Source of the DNA: an uncultured Bradyrhizobium sp.
GTDB lineage: Bacteria; Pseudomonadota; Alphaproteobacteria; Rhizobiales; Xanthobacteraceae
Reading direction: 5' to 3'
DNA: 50,599 bases
Assembly: GCF_936928535.1 (NCBI RefSeq)
Contig: NZ_CAKZHY010000078.1
Span: forward strand, 1-50,599
Positions 7,790 through 14,794 of the stretch are shown here, in pieces. Position 1 is the first letter of the stretch, and each line of letters starts with the position of its first letter. Position numbers and translations under genes: made by a program. The notes below the pieces were generated by a model. The model did no database searches. It saw only the letters and a list, made by a program, of their open reading frames with translations, and had not been told where the DNA came from.

Positions 7790-8005
7790 ATGTCGAACGC
7801 AATTGCGCAGATCGTGGACGCCTATGTGCGGCTGAAGAACCGCCGTGGCCTCGACGAGCTGATGATGCACAGGCAGCGGCTCGCCGTTGATCTGAAGAGC
7901 AAGTCAGGTGCTTACGATTTCAGCTTGCCGATCAGCAAGATCGACGAGGAGATCGCGATCATCGAGGAAGGCCTCAGCCGGCTCAAGGCTGAATCCCACC
8001 GGTAG
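7790..8005 (+). CDS. Small conserved protein, unknown function
   Basis: 71 residues, mostly alpha-helical and charged: two helices rich in Leu, Lys and Glu (QIVDAYVRLKNRRGLDEL, then KIDEEIAIIEEGLSRLKAE). There is no signal peptide or membrane segment. I do not recognise a function. The start at ATG 7790 removes 14 non-coding-looking residues of the longer frame. Confidence 0.65.
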   Translation: MSNAIAQIVDAYVRLKNRRGLDELMMHRQRLAVDLKSKSGAYDFSLPISKIDEEIAIIEEGLSRLKAESHR

Positions 8006-8030
8006 CGGCACAACACGGCCGATCTAACGC

Positions 8031-8333
8031 TCAGTCGCGTCGTCCGCCATCGATCACGATGAATAGCGGCCGCGCGGGGGTCGGCTCGACCAGCAATTCC
8101 TCCACCAGCGCGGTTGCCGCATCGACATATTTGCGCGTGGGCTTGTCAAGCTCGCGTTTGGCCTCGTCATCGAGCGCAACTTTTGCGGCCTCGACCAGCT
8201 TGCGCATCCGCGCCGCGTGGTCATCGCCCGCCGTCAGCGTCGCGCGTGCCAGCGAGCGCAGCACGAACAGCTCGCCTTCGAGGCGGAGCAGGCGGTCGTT
8301 GAGCCGGGTGAGGACAGCGTTGAGGTCGGCCAT
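8031..8333 (-). CDS. Small alpha-helical protein, unknown function
   Basis: 100 residues. The N-terminal half is a predicted coiled coil (LTRLNDRLLRLEGELFVLRSL), followed by an acidic helix and a short hydrophobic end, FIVIDGG. There is no signal peptide or known motif. It is upstream of, and in the opposite direction to, the small gene at 7790, and follows aacS on the same strand 73 bases away, so it may be part of the aacS transcript. Confidence 0.65.
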   Translation of the reverse strand: MADLNAVLTRLNDRLLRLEGELFVLRSLARATLTAGDDHAARMRKLVEAAKVALDDEAKRELDKPTRKYVDAATALVEELLVEPTPARPLFIVIDGGRRD

Positions 8334-8406
8334 GCGTGCTGTCTAACGGCGATCGGTGAACGGAGTGCAAATGCCGAAGGCGCAATTGGCCCGATCGTGC
8401 CGCCGT

Positions 8407-10455
8407 TCAGGCCGCATTTCGCGCCAGATATTCGCGCGCGAAGGCGAGATACCAGTCAAGGCAGGCCGGATTGGCCATCGCTTCCTTGTTGATGACCTTC
8501 TCGACGGGCTGGCCGAGCAGCAGCTTCTTGATCGGCAGCTCCTGCTTCTTGCCCGACAATGTGCGCGGGATCTCGGCGACGGCGAAAATCTCGTTCGGCA
8601 GGAATCTGCGCGAGAGCCCGGCCTCGATCGCCTTGTTGATCTTCGCTCGCATCGCGCCGTCGAACGCGACACCTTCGCGCAGCACCACGAACAGCGGCAT
8701 GTAGCTATCGCGGCCGAGATATTCGAGGTCGACGACGAGGCTGTCGAGCACCTCCGGCAGCGCCTCGATCGCGGAATAGAGCTCGCTCGTGCCCATGCGC
8801 AGCCCGTGCCGGTTGATCGTCGCATCGCTGCGGCCGTAGATCACGCAGGAGCCATCCGGATTGACCTTGAGCCAGTCGCCGTGCCGCCACACCGGCCCGC
8901 GGCCGCTGCCGTCGAAATTATCGGGATAGGTCTCGAAATAGCTGGCGAGATAGCGCACGTTGCCCTTGTCGTTCCAGAAATAGAGCGGCATCGACGGCAT
9001 CGGCTCGGTGCAGACGAGCTCGCCGACCTCGTCCGTGACGGCGCGACCCTGTTCGCTGAAGGCTTCGACCGCTGCACCCAGCAGGCGGCACTGCATTGCG
9101 CCGGGCGTTTGCGGCATCTCCCTGTTGCCGCCGATGAAGGCGCCGGCGAAATCGGTGCCGCCGGAGATGTTCGCCCACCAGATGTCGGCTTGCGCCGCGC
9201 TGCCATTGGTCTTCGACAGTGCCGCGAAACGCGCGTTGAACCAGGCTTGCGTGTCGGCGCTGAGCGGCGAGCCGGTCGAGCCGAGGCAGCGCAGGCGCGA
9301 CAGGTCGCCGGCAGCCGCAAGGTCAATCTCCGCCTTGGCGCAATTGGCGAAGAACGCCGCGCCCGCGCCGAAGAAGGTTGCTTTCGACTGCGCCACGAAG
9401 CGCCACAACGTCAACCAGTCAGGCTTGTCCTTGGTGCCGCCGGGGCTGCCGTCGAAAATGCAGCAGGTGGTGCCGCTGAGCAGGCCGCCAACTTGTGAAT
9501 TCCACATGATCCAGCCGGTTGACGAGTACCAGTGATAGCGCTCGCCGAACGAGTTTCCGTGATAGGAGCAGCCGATATCGTTGTGTAGCCCGAGCAGCGC
9601 CAGCACCACGATGACGATGCCGCCATGGCCATGCACGATCGGTTTCGGCAGGCCGGTGGTGCCGCTGGAATAGACGATCCAGAGCGGATGATCGAACGGC
9701 AGCCACATCGGCTCGAATGCGTCGATCGCGGCGCCCGTCGTCGCGGTGATGTCGGAGAGCAGGGCGTCCGGTGCGGCGGGTGCCCCGGCCTCGCTGTGCA
9801 GGATCATGTGCTCGACCGTCGGCAGCGATCGCCTCAGCTCGGCGATGACGTCCTTGCGATCATGCCTGCGCCCGGCATAGGTGACGGCGTCGCAGGCGAT
9901 CAGCACTTTTGGCTCGATCTGCTTGAAGCGGTCAATCACGGCAGGCGCGGCCATGTCGGGTGCGCAGACACTCCAAACCGCACCGATGCTGGCGCTTGCC
10001 AGAAATGCGATGATGGTCTCGGGGATGTTGGGAAGGTAAGCCGCGATGCGATCACCGGGCTTGATCCCCTTGTCCTTCATATGCAGGGCAAGCGCGGCCG
10101 CCTTGCGCCGCAGCTCCGGCCAGCTGGTTTCCGTGAGCTTGCCGTCCTCGCCGCCGGAGACAATCGCGGGCAGGCCCGCCGCTTCAGCCGCGTCCACATG
10201 CCGGAACACCTGCCGCGCATAATTCACCTGCGCGCCGGGAAACCACACCGCTCCGGGCATCTTGCGTTCGGTGATGACGGCCGAAAACGGCGTTGGCGAT
10301 CGCAGATCGTAATAGTCCCAGATGCTGCGCCAGAACGCGTCGAGATCGCGCACCGACCATTGCCGCATCTCCTCATAGGTCGTGAATGTCAGGCCGCGCT
10401 GCGCGGCGAGCCAGTTGCGATAGAGGGCGATCTGCGGGACGAACGGAGCGGTCAT
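8407..10455 (-). CDS. aacS: Acetoacetyl-CoA synthetase
   Basis: 682 residues, the length of acetoacetate-CoA ligases (about 650-680). The acyl-adenylate P-loop YSSGTTGLPK is at 262-271, preceded by DHPLWIV as is usual in this subfamily. The YASYFETYPD ... WRHGDWL region carries the A8 hinge, and the C-terminal Lys lies in the SGKKQELPIKK block. It activates acetoacetate, feeding polyhydroxybutyrate-derived or ketone-body carbon into acetyl-CoA, and is cytoplasmic. The start is ATG 10455. No partner enzymes (phbA, phbB) are adjacent. Confidence 0.92.
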   Translation of the reverse strand: MTAPFVPQIALYRNWLAAQRGLTFTTYEEMRQWSVRDLDAFWRSIWDYYDLRSPTPFSAVITERKMPGAVWFPGAQVNYARQVFRHVDAAEAAGLPAIVSGGEDGKLTETSWPELRRKAAALALHMKDKGIKPGDRIAAYLPNIPETIIAFLASASIGAVWSVCAPDMAAPAVIDRFKQIEPKVLIACDAVTYAGRRHDRKDVIAELRRSLPTVEHMILHSEAGAPAAPDALLSDITATTGAAIDAFEPMWLPFDHPLWIVYSSGTTGLPKPIVHGHGGIVIVVLALLGLHNDIGCSYHGNSFGERYHWYSSTGWIMWNSQVGGLLSGTTCCIFDGSPGGTKDKPDWLTLWRFVAQSKATFFGAGAAFFANCAKAEIDLAAAGDLSRLRCLGSTGSPLSADTQAWFNARFAALSKTNGSAAQADIWWANISGGTDFAGAFIGGNREMPQTPGAMQCRLLGAAVEAFSEQGRAVTDEVGELVCTEPMPSMPLYFWNDKGNVRYLASYFETYPDNFDGSGRGPVWRHGDWLKVNPDGSCVIYGRSDATINRHGLRMGTSELYSAIEALPEVLDSLVVDLEYLGRDSYMPLFVVLREGVAFDGAMRAKINKAIEAGLSRRFLPNEIFAVAEIPRTLSGKKQELPIKKLLLGQPVEKVINKEAMANPACLDWYLAFAREYLARNAA

Positions 10456-10614
10456 CGTGTCTCGGTTTCAGTTGCGGGGAGGCGAACTTACCCCCTGTCG
10501 CGCGTCAGCAAAAGCCGTGCGTCGGCCCGCGAATGGCAGGCATGATTTTGCGAACGTGTGGCCGATCGTGCCCGGCCGTGCTTCGACGCGCCGGCTGCGA
10601 TGTCGCCGCTCTCG

Positions 10615-10628
10615 TTGATCTGCATCAA
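10615..10628 (+). promoter_or_regulatory. FixK-type box (TTGAT-N4-ATCAA)
   Basis: TTGATCTGCATCAA is a perfect inverted repeat matching the FNR/FixK consensus. Its centre is 91 bases before ATG 10713. If it sits at the usual -40.5, the transcript would begin near 10662 with a leader of about 50 bases. This implies microaerobic activation by FixK2-like proteins (established for Bradyrhizobium). aacS diverges on the other side and could also be affected. Confidence 0.75.
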
Positions 10629-10712
10629 CGTGGCCCGCGCCCCGGCACTCACGCTGCCTTCGGCCGCGTCGAGGCGGCGCCCATCATCATTTCAAGCATG
10701 AGGAGGATCACG

Positions 10713-10982
10713 ATGCGCCGGAGGATGTGTGTTTCGATGAAGTCAGTGGTTGTCGCAGCGATTGCGGCTGCCGGTCTGTTGGGGACCGTCGGTGTCGCGC
10801 TCAGTCCGACACCTGCCAAGGCCGTGGTCTATTGCCAGTACATCGATTATCCGCCGTCCTGTGTCGTACGCGCCGGCGTGGTGCTGCGGCCGCGGCCTGT
10901 TGCACGGGCTGCGGTTCGAGCCGGCACGGCGAGCGGGACCAATCTAAATGGCGGCGTCAATCGCGTCGGCGTGCGTCGCTAG
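10713..10982 (+). CDS. Small secreted protein behind a FixK box
   Basis: 89 residues. The N-terminus has Arg residues followed by a hydrophobic core (SVVVAAIAAAGLLGTVGVAL) ending TPAKA, an export signal. The mature part starts VVYCQYIDYPPSCVV, with two cysteines likely to pair, and ends in an Arg/Val/Gly-rich tail. I know of no function for it. An excellent AGGAGGA lies at 10701-10707 before ATG 10713; ATG 10737 is a second possible start that also follows GGAGG. Expression is predicted to rise at low oxygen because of the upstream box. Confidence 0.78.
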   Translation: MRRRMCVSMKSVVVAAIAAAGLLGTVGVALSPTPAKAVVYCQYIDYPPSCVVRAGVVLRPRPVARAAVRAGTASGTNLNGGVNRVGVRR

Positions 10983-11045
10983 GCGAGCGGCTTGCGGGTC
11001 ACGAAGGCCGGCGACGAAGGGCGCTGGCGTCGTGAGCCGCGGTTG

Positions 11046-11273
11046 CTACCACTGCACTCCGGCCCAGCGGCGACCGAACACGGCCGGCTTGGTCTTCACG
11101 GCCTGCCAGCCGAAGAAATGGTGCTTGCCGGACCAGCTGTGCACCACGCTGCTGCAGATGGCGCATTTGAAGCTGCCGGCATGCGGCTCGGCGTGCTCCT
11201 CCCGGGTCGCGGTGTAGTTCATGCTGCAACCCGTGCAGGTGAATTCTTGGATCGTCCAGATGCTGTTGGCCAT
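11046..11273 (-). CDS. Small zinc-ribbon-like protein
   Basis: 75 residues with two CxxC pairs: C13-C16 in FTCTGC and C37-C40 in KCAIC. The spacing suits a single zinc ribbon. The rest has Trp and His residues (WSGKHHFFGW). There is no signal peptide, so it is probably cytoplasmic. I cannot name a function. Confidence 0.72.
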   Translation of the reverse strand: MANSIWTIQEFTCTGCSMNYTATREEHAEPHAGSFKCAICSSVVHSWSGKHHFFGWQAVKTKPAVFGRRWAGVQW

Positions 11274-11366
11274 TGCACCGCAAGTGTTTTTGAGACGTTG
11301 GGCGAAGGGTAGGGGCGAGGCTTTGCATCGACGTAAACCGGCGACGGGAAATCCGGTTAATCGCCG

Positions 11367-11612
11367 TTAGGAAAGCTGCCCGGTCGACGGATTGATCTCG
11401 GCCTGCCGCCCAGGCCGCAGGTCGTGGTCGATGCGCATCTGCACGTGCCTGATGGCCAGGAGGGGCAACCGGCCCTGGACCCGCCCGGACCGAACCCTGT
11501 CGCCGATTGCATATCGATAGCGCCAATAGCCGGGTGCGGCGTTGGGTTTGAGCGTATAATGAATGCCGCGATGAATGCCTGCGTTTGCCTCGGGCTTTGT
11601 TGGGCGTGCCAT
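11367..11612 (-). CDS. Small basic protein, unknown function
   Basis: 81 residues from ATG 11612 (MARPTKPEANAGIH...). It is rich in Arg and aromatic residues (YWRYRYAIGDRVRSGRVQGR), compatible with a small SH3-like or nucleic-acid-binding protein, though no motif is decisive. The longer upstream reading is Arg/Pro-rich and unlikely to be translated. It is divergent from the permease gene. Confidence 0.55.
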   Translation of the reverse strand: MARPTKPEANAGIHRGIHYTLKPNAAPGYWRYRYAIGDRVRSGRVQGRLPLLAIRHVQMRIDHDLRPGRQAEINPSTGQLS

Positions 11613-11755
11613 GGTCCGGGAATGCGTGGCCGGACCAGGCGTTCCTAATCGTCCGACCCGGCGCCGGTCTCTGGCCGTCTTGACGCCCGGCCCGGGGCTC
11701 GCAATAACCCGGGGCCGCAAGCGCCGGGACCCGCGTTGATGCCGCAAGGAAAGCT

Positions 11756-12859
11756 GTGCCTGTGAAAAGTCTGCGTCAGCTCCTGACGGGCGAGGACGTC
11801 ATCCAGCTCGTGATCCGGCTCGGCCTGTTGGCGCTGCTGATCATCTGGACATTCCTGATCATCCGGCCGTTCGTGCCGATCCTGGCCTGGAGCGGCGTGC
11901 TCGCGGTCGCGTTCTATCCGGCCTTCAGCTGGCTCGCCAAGATGCTTGGCGGCCGACCCAGGACCGCAGCCGCCATCCTCACCTTGATCACGCTCGGCAT
12001 CGTCCTTGGTCCGGCGACCTGGCTCGGCGTGAGTGCGGTCGACGGGGGCAGGGAGCTGGCGCATGAGCTCGGTACCGGTGACCTCGCGTTGCAGTCCGCT
12101 CCGGAGTCGATCAAGGCGTGGCCGCTGATCGGTCCAACCGTGTTCGAGCTGTGGGACCAGGCCTACACCAACATCCGCGCAGTGCTGCGTGAGGTCGCGC
12201 CCTATCTCCAGCCGCTGGCTGGACCGCTGTTGTCACTCGCTGGCGATGCCAGCCTCGGCACGCTCCAGTTCCTGGTCTCGGTGTTCGTGGCCGGCTTCCT
12301 GTTTCCGCACGGGCCACGGCTGGTTGCCGCCGGGCGTGGCTTCCTGTCGCGCATCGTACCCGAGCAGAGCGAACATTTTCTCACGCTCGGCGGCGCCACC
12401 ATCCGGGCCGTGGCGCAAGGTGTGATCGGCGTCGCCATCGTGCAGGCGCTGCTGGCTGGTGTCGGCTTCAAACTCGCGGCCGTGCCGAGCGCGGGCTTGC
12501 TCGCCTTTCTCGTGCTGCTTCTGTCGATCGTGCAGATTGGCGCCTTTCTGGTGCTGCTGCCTGTCATCATCTGGATCTGGACCGCCAAGGACGTCACCAC
12601 CGCGCTGGTGCTGACGGTGTTCTTCGTCGTCGTCGGCTTCATCGACACCATGCTGAAGCCGCTCGTCATGGGACGTGGTCTCAACACGCCGACCATCGTG
12701 ATCTTCGTCGGCGTGATCGGCGGCACGCTGGCCCACGGCATTGTCGGCCTTTTCATCGGACCGATCATCCTGTCGGTGGCGTGGGAGATGGCGGCGGCGT
12801 GGATCGGGAGCGAGGCGGCTAAGCCGATAGCGCCCCCCGCGACCGACGAGGTCACCTAG
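11756..12859 (+). CDS. AI-2E/PerM-family permease
   Basis: 367-residue membrane protein with about eight hydrophobic helices. An N-terminal pair (about 17-60) is followed by one near 75-95, a soluble central part, then the diagnostic C-terminal block with TLGGATIRAVAQGVIGVAIVQ, DTMLKPLVMGRG and a final GPIILSVAWEM. That layout is the AI-2E transporter family. Members export autoinducer-2-like compounds or act as cation/proton antiporters; the substrate is unknown. The start is GTG 11756, with AAGGAAA upstream; GTG 11762 is an alternative. Confidence 0.88.
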   Translation: MPVKSLRQLLTGEDVIQLVIRLGLLALLIIWTFLIIRPFVPILAWSGVLAVAFYPAFSWLAKMLGGRPRTAAAILTLITLGIVLGPATWLGVSAVDGGRELAHELGTGDLALQSAPESIKAWPLIGPTVFELWDQAYTNIRAVLREVAPYLQPLAGPLLSLAGDASLGTLQFLVSVFVAGFLFPHGPRLVAAGRGFLSRIVPEQSEHFLTLGGATIRAVAQGVIGVAIVQALLAGVGFKLAAVPSAGLLAFLVLLLSIVQIGAFLVLLPVIIWIWTAKDVTTALVLTVFFVVVGFIDTMLKPLVMGRGLNTPTIVIFVGVIGGTLAHGIVGLFIGPIILSVAWEMAAAWIGSEAAKPIAPPATDEVT

Positions 12860-12949
12860 CTCGCTCCGCAGCCGAAACACCCGCGAGATTGGCGGCGTCC
12901 GCAGGGTGTGGACAATTGCAGGTCGCGGCGACAACCCGGGCGGCCATGG

Positions 12950-12975
12950 AACTTGTCTAACGAAATAGACAAGTT
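12950..12975. promoter_or_regulatory. Perfect 26-bp inverted repeat, probable repressor operator
   Basis: Arms AACTTGTCTA (12950-12959) and TAGACAAGTT (12966-12975) are perfect complements around a 6-base spacer. The repeat covers the space between a possible -35 (TTGTCT at 12953) and -10 (TACGAT at 12975) spaced by 16 bases. A bound protein would therefore block a promoter reading into the Nudix gene at 13014. The geometry resembles TetR-type operators; no regulator gene is adjacent. Confidence 0.7.
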
Positions 12976-13013
12976 ACGATGGTCGCAGATTCTTTTTTCG
13001 GTTTGCGACTGGA

Positions 13014-13406
13014 ATGGCGAAGTCTTCCAAGCTGGTTGCCGCCAAACGCGGCAAGGTTCTGTTGGTCAGGAGACGGTCGGACGGCCTGTGGATGTTCCCG
13101 GGCGGCCGCAAGCGCGCGCGCGAAACCGAGAAGGCCTGCCTGCGGCGCGAGATCAAGGAAGAGCTGCCGAAGCTGAAGCTCGGCCGGATCAGCCTCTGGA
13201 AGGAAGTGAAGGCCAAGAACAAGCGTTCCGGCCGCAAGATGAGTGACGCGATCTTCATCGCCAAGAGTGCCAAGGGGCGCCTTGCGATCGGCGACAAGAA
13301 GGAGATCGACCGCGCCGCCTGGCAGAAGCCGCGTGGGATCCGCCTGACCGCGACCTCTCGCTACATCCGTGACCGCCTGTTTCCGCGGAAGTCGCGACGG
13401 AGCTAG
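13014..13406 (+). CDS. Nudix hydrolase
   Basis: 130 residues. The Nudix box (G-x5-E-x7-REUxEE) is exact from G31 to L51: G31, E37, R45, E46, E49 and E50. It is followed by PKL where many members have an LG pair. The family hydrolyses nucleoside diphosphates linked to another moiety; the substrate cannot be predicted. The N- and C-termini are Lys/Arg-rich (MAKSSKL, RKSRRS). The start is ATG 13014 in the frame with the Nudix box; the ribosome-binding site is weak (CTGGA directly before the start). Probably controlled by the operator-like palindrome 40 bases upstream. Confidence 0.88.
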   Translation: MAKSSKLVAAKRGKVLLVRRRSDGLWMFPGGRKRARETEKACLRREIKEELPKLKLGRISLWKEVKAKNKRSGRKMSDAIFIAKSAKGRLAIGDKKEIDRAAWQKPRGIRLTATSRYIRDRLFPRKSRRS

Positions 13407-13462
13407 CCGCCGGGCGTGATGGCCAAGGGTGTGACAAAGAGTCCGACCAGCTGCGCGTCTGA

Positions 13463-13478
13463 TGTGAAGCAGTTCACA
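13463..13478 (+). promoter_or_regulatory. CRP-consensus site (TGTGA-N6-TCACA)
   Basis: TGTGAAGCAGTTCACA matches the CRP consensus perfectly on both halves. Its centre (13470.5) lies 41.5 bases before position 13512, about 7 bases past a TATAGA element at 13500-13505. This is the class II activator geometry. The product would be the short transcript listed next. Confidence 0.6.
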
Positions 13479-13511
13479 AGCCGCCAGGAAGAGGGCTGCT
13501 ATAGAGCCGTC

Positions 13512-13571
13512 ATTGCCTTACCAATTCATAGTTTTTGAAACACCCCAGTGTCCCCACGCACTGGGGTTTTT
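13512..13571 (+). ncRNA. Putative ~60-nt small RNA (promoter, CRP-type site and terminator)
   Basis: No open frame occupies the segment between the Nudix gene and the zinc-ribbon gene. It contains a CRP-consensus site at 13463-13478, a TATAGA box at 13500-13505, and an intrinsic terminator at 13542-13571. The predicted transcript would have about 30 unpaired bases (AU-rich, ...CCAATTCATAGTTTTTGAAA) before the terminator stem. Start and end are inferred from these elements only. Confidence 0.4.
13542..13571 (+). terminator. Intrinsic terminator
   Basis: ACCCCAGTG-tccccacg-CACTGGGGT, a 9-bp perfect stem followed by TTTTTC on the plus strand. It follows the Nudix gene by 135 bases and fits better as the end of a short RNA. 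The minus-strand tail (GTTTC) is weaker, but it could also help end the gene at 13605. Confidence 0.88.
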
Positions 13572-13604
13572 CGCATTATGGCGACGTGGGTGGCCAAGCA
13601 GCTG

Positions 13605-13898
13605 CTAGTCGGATCTTCCCTGCACGCGAGTCCGCCCTGACGATGACGACCTCGACCGCGGCGCCGCACGTGGTTCCGGCGGGGCCGCGATCCTGACCGC
13701 CTCGGCCTCGCGCTGCTCTTTCCGCGCTTGCCGTGCGCTTCGCATCGCGCGCTTGATGAACGGGTGCTGAGCGTCGTCAGCGAAGAACAGCACGACTTCG
13801 CAGCAAGGACATTGCCTTGAATAGCCGTCCTGCAGCCGTCCCGCGCGATCGCGAAACATCGTCTTGCAACGCGTGCACTGGATCTGGACGAAACTCAT
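13605..13898 (-). CDS. Zinc-ribbon protein with disordered tail
   Basis: 97 residues. Two CxxC pairs, C8-C11 (CTRC) and C30-C33 (CPCC), frame a zinc ribbon of about 40 residues, followed by a short hydrophobic stretch (VVLFFADD) and a basic, Ser/Arg/Pro-rich tail. It resembles small zinc-binding domains of MJ0042/zinc-ribbon type found in rhizobial hypothetical proteins. No clear ribosome-binding site precedes ATG 13898. Confidence 0.68.
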   Translation of the reverse strand: MSFVQIQCTRCKTMFRDRAGRLQDGYSRQCPCCEVVLFFADDAQHPFIKRAMRSARQARKEQREAEAVRIAAPPEPRAAPRSRSSSSGRTRVQGRSD

Positions 13899-14009
13899 GC
13901 GACGACAACAATGGTGATTGGAAATCGGCAGCCACGGTGAGCCGAACCTCTGAAGAAATCCTCAACGCCGGCTGGCGCTTTCTCGCGGTTTGCATGCAAT
14001 CCCGAGGCG

Positions 14010-14252
14010 CTACTGTTTCGCCACCATCTCATCCAGGCAGTGATTCAGAAAGTCGGTCCGATCTCGCGGCAACACCTTTGCCAGATCGGCCTTCTGCGCG
14101 CATTCGCGCTGGCGGATCTGCTCGGCGCGGCGTTTCTCGGCCGCTTCGCGGTATTCTGGCGCCACCTTGCTGGGATCGACCAAGGCTTGTGAGCGAGCAG
14201 ACGATGTGGAGAGCAGCGCGACGGCTGCGACAGCAATAATGACCTGTTTCAA
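14010..14252 (-). CDS. Small secreted protein with TTG start (PsiF-like motif)
   Basis: 80 residues: a signal peptide (cut after SARSQA, about residue 23), then a charged helical domain whose end, ECAQKADLAKVLPRDRTDFLNHCLDEM, has the C-x(n)-R-x-F-x2-C-L pattern seen in PsiF-type repeats. The similarity is loose. The start is TTG 14252: a full AGGAGG lies 5-6 bases upstream and no ATG competes. The AGGAGG sits within an 8-bp stem-loop (14253-14275), so translation may be structure-controlled. Confidence 0.75.
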   Translation of the reverse strand: MKQVIIAVAAVALLSTSSARSQALVDPSKVAPEYREAAEKRRAEQIRQRECAQKADLAKVLPRDRTDFLNHCLDEMVAKQ

Positions 14253-14275
14253 ATGAGCCTCCTGAAAAGGCTCAT
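14253..14275 (-). promoter_or_regulatory. Stem-loop over the ribosome-binding site of the gene at 14010-14252
   Basis: ATGAGCCT and AGGCTCAT are perfect 8-base arms around a 7-base loop. In the minus-strand transcript the loop and 3' arm contain AGGAGG, and the arm ends next to the TTG start. The structure could hide or reveal the start; proof is lacking. Confidence 0.5.
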
Positions 14276-14333
14276 CCTAGCGCCCGCTGTTGGGCGGCTC
14301 AACCGTGCATGCGTGGGGGGATGGTGAGGCGGC

Positions 14334-14504
14334 TTAAGCGGCCTGCTCCTCGAACGAGGTATAGACCCGGCCATTGGGATCGACGATCTGAACGTCGCGG
14401 CACCCGTCCTGGATCAGCTCCCTGGCCTTCTTCAGGGCGGCGGCGAGTGACTCCCGCTTGAGGCTGACAACGCCTGCCGTGTCGAAACCGGTGATTTCAA
14501 ACAT
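14334..14504 (-). CDS. Small conserved cytoplasmic protein
   Basis: 56 residues from ATG 14504, which has an excellent GGAGGAA upstream. The chain reads as beta-helix-beta (FEITGFDTAG, LAAALKKARELIQDG, VQIVDPNGRVYTSFEE), a compact fold of unknown role. The same type occurs often in rhizobia. The longer frame to 14663 overlaps no sensible start. Confidence 0.75.
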   Translation of the reverse strand: MFEITGFDTAGVVSLKRESLAAALKKARELIQDGCRDVQIVDPNGRVYTSFEEQAA

Positions 14505-14582
14505 GCCGTTCCTCCAGTTTTGTCGAATCCTACACCTTTCCAGCGGGTTGTCTCCTGGCTTTTTTTGGACCGGGCGGATGGA

Positions 14583-14598
14583 AAAGGGTTGACCCTTT
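14583..14598. promoter_or_regulatory. Palindrome AAAGGGT-TG-ACCCTTT overlapping a -35-like TTGACC
   Basis: Perfect 7-base arms lie around two bases and include TTGACC, a good -35 element for a rightward promoter. It is placed between the divergent small gene (14334-14504) and the structured leader that follows. Candidate operator. Confidence 0.4.
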
Positions 14599-14659
14599 GC
14601 CACCGCAATTCCATCGCCGAGCCCCGTAGTCAGCCGGGGGCGCGGGCCATGCCTGGCGA

Positions 14660-14771
14660 CCACGTTGCTAACGTGGAATTAATCCGAAAAGCTCACAATT
14701 TTAGGCAGTTGTGTAAGTGAGTGCTGCGTAAAGGAGGCGTCGAGAGGACGTTCCGGCGACGGCCTCCTTTT
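14660..14771 (+). ncRNA. Structured leader or small RNA ending in an intrinsic terminator
   Basis: Three hairpins in a row: CCACGT/ACGTGG (14660-14676), CACAA/TTGTG (near 14694-14713), and a long stem AAAGGAGGCGTCG (14730-14742) against CGAC-g-GCCTCCTTT (14757-14770) followed by TTTTG. The last is a typical terminator placed 24 bases before the membrane-protein start at 14795. It could attenuate that gene or end an independent small RNA. Confidence 0.5.
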
Positions 14772-14794
14772 GCTCGCTCATGAGGTCAATGCGC

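Noticed and set aside
11645..12064. 139-codon leftward frame overlapping the start of the AI-2E permease
   Set aside because: The permease frame shows clear membrane helices; the other is Arg/Gln-rich and shares no family traits.
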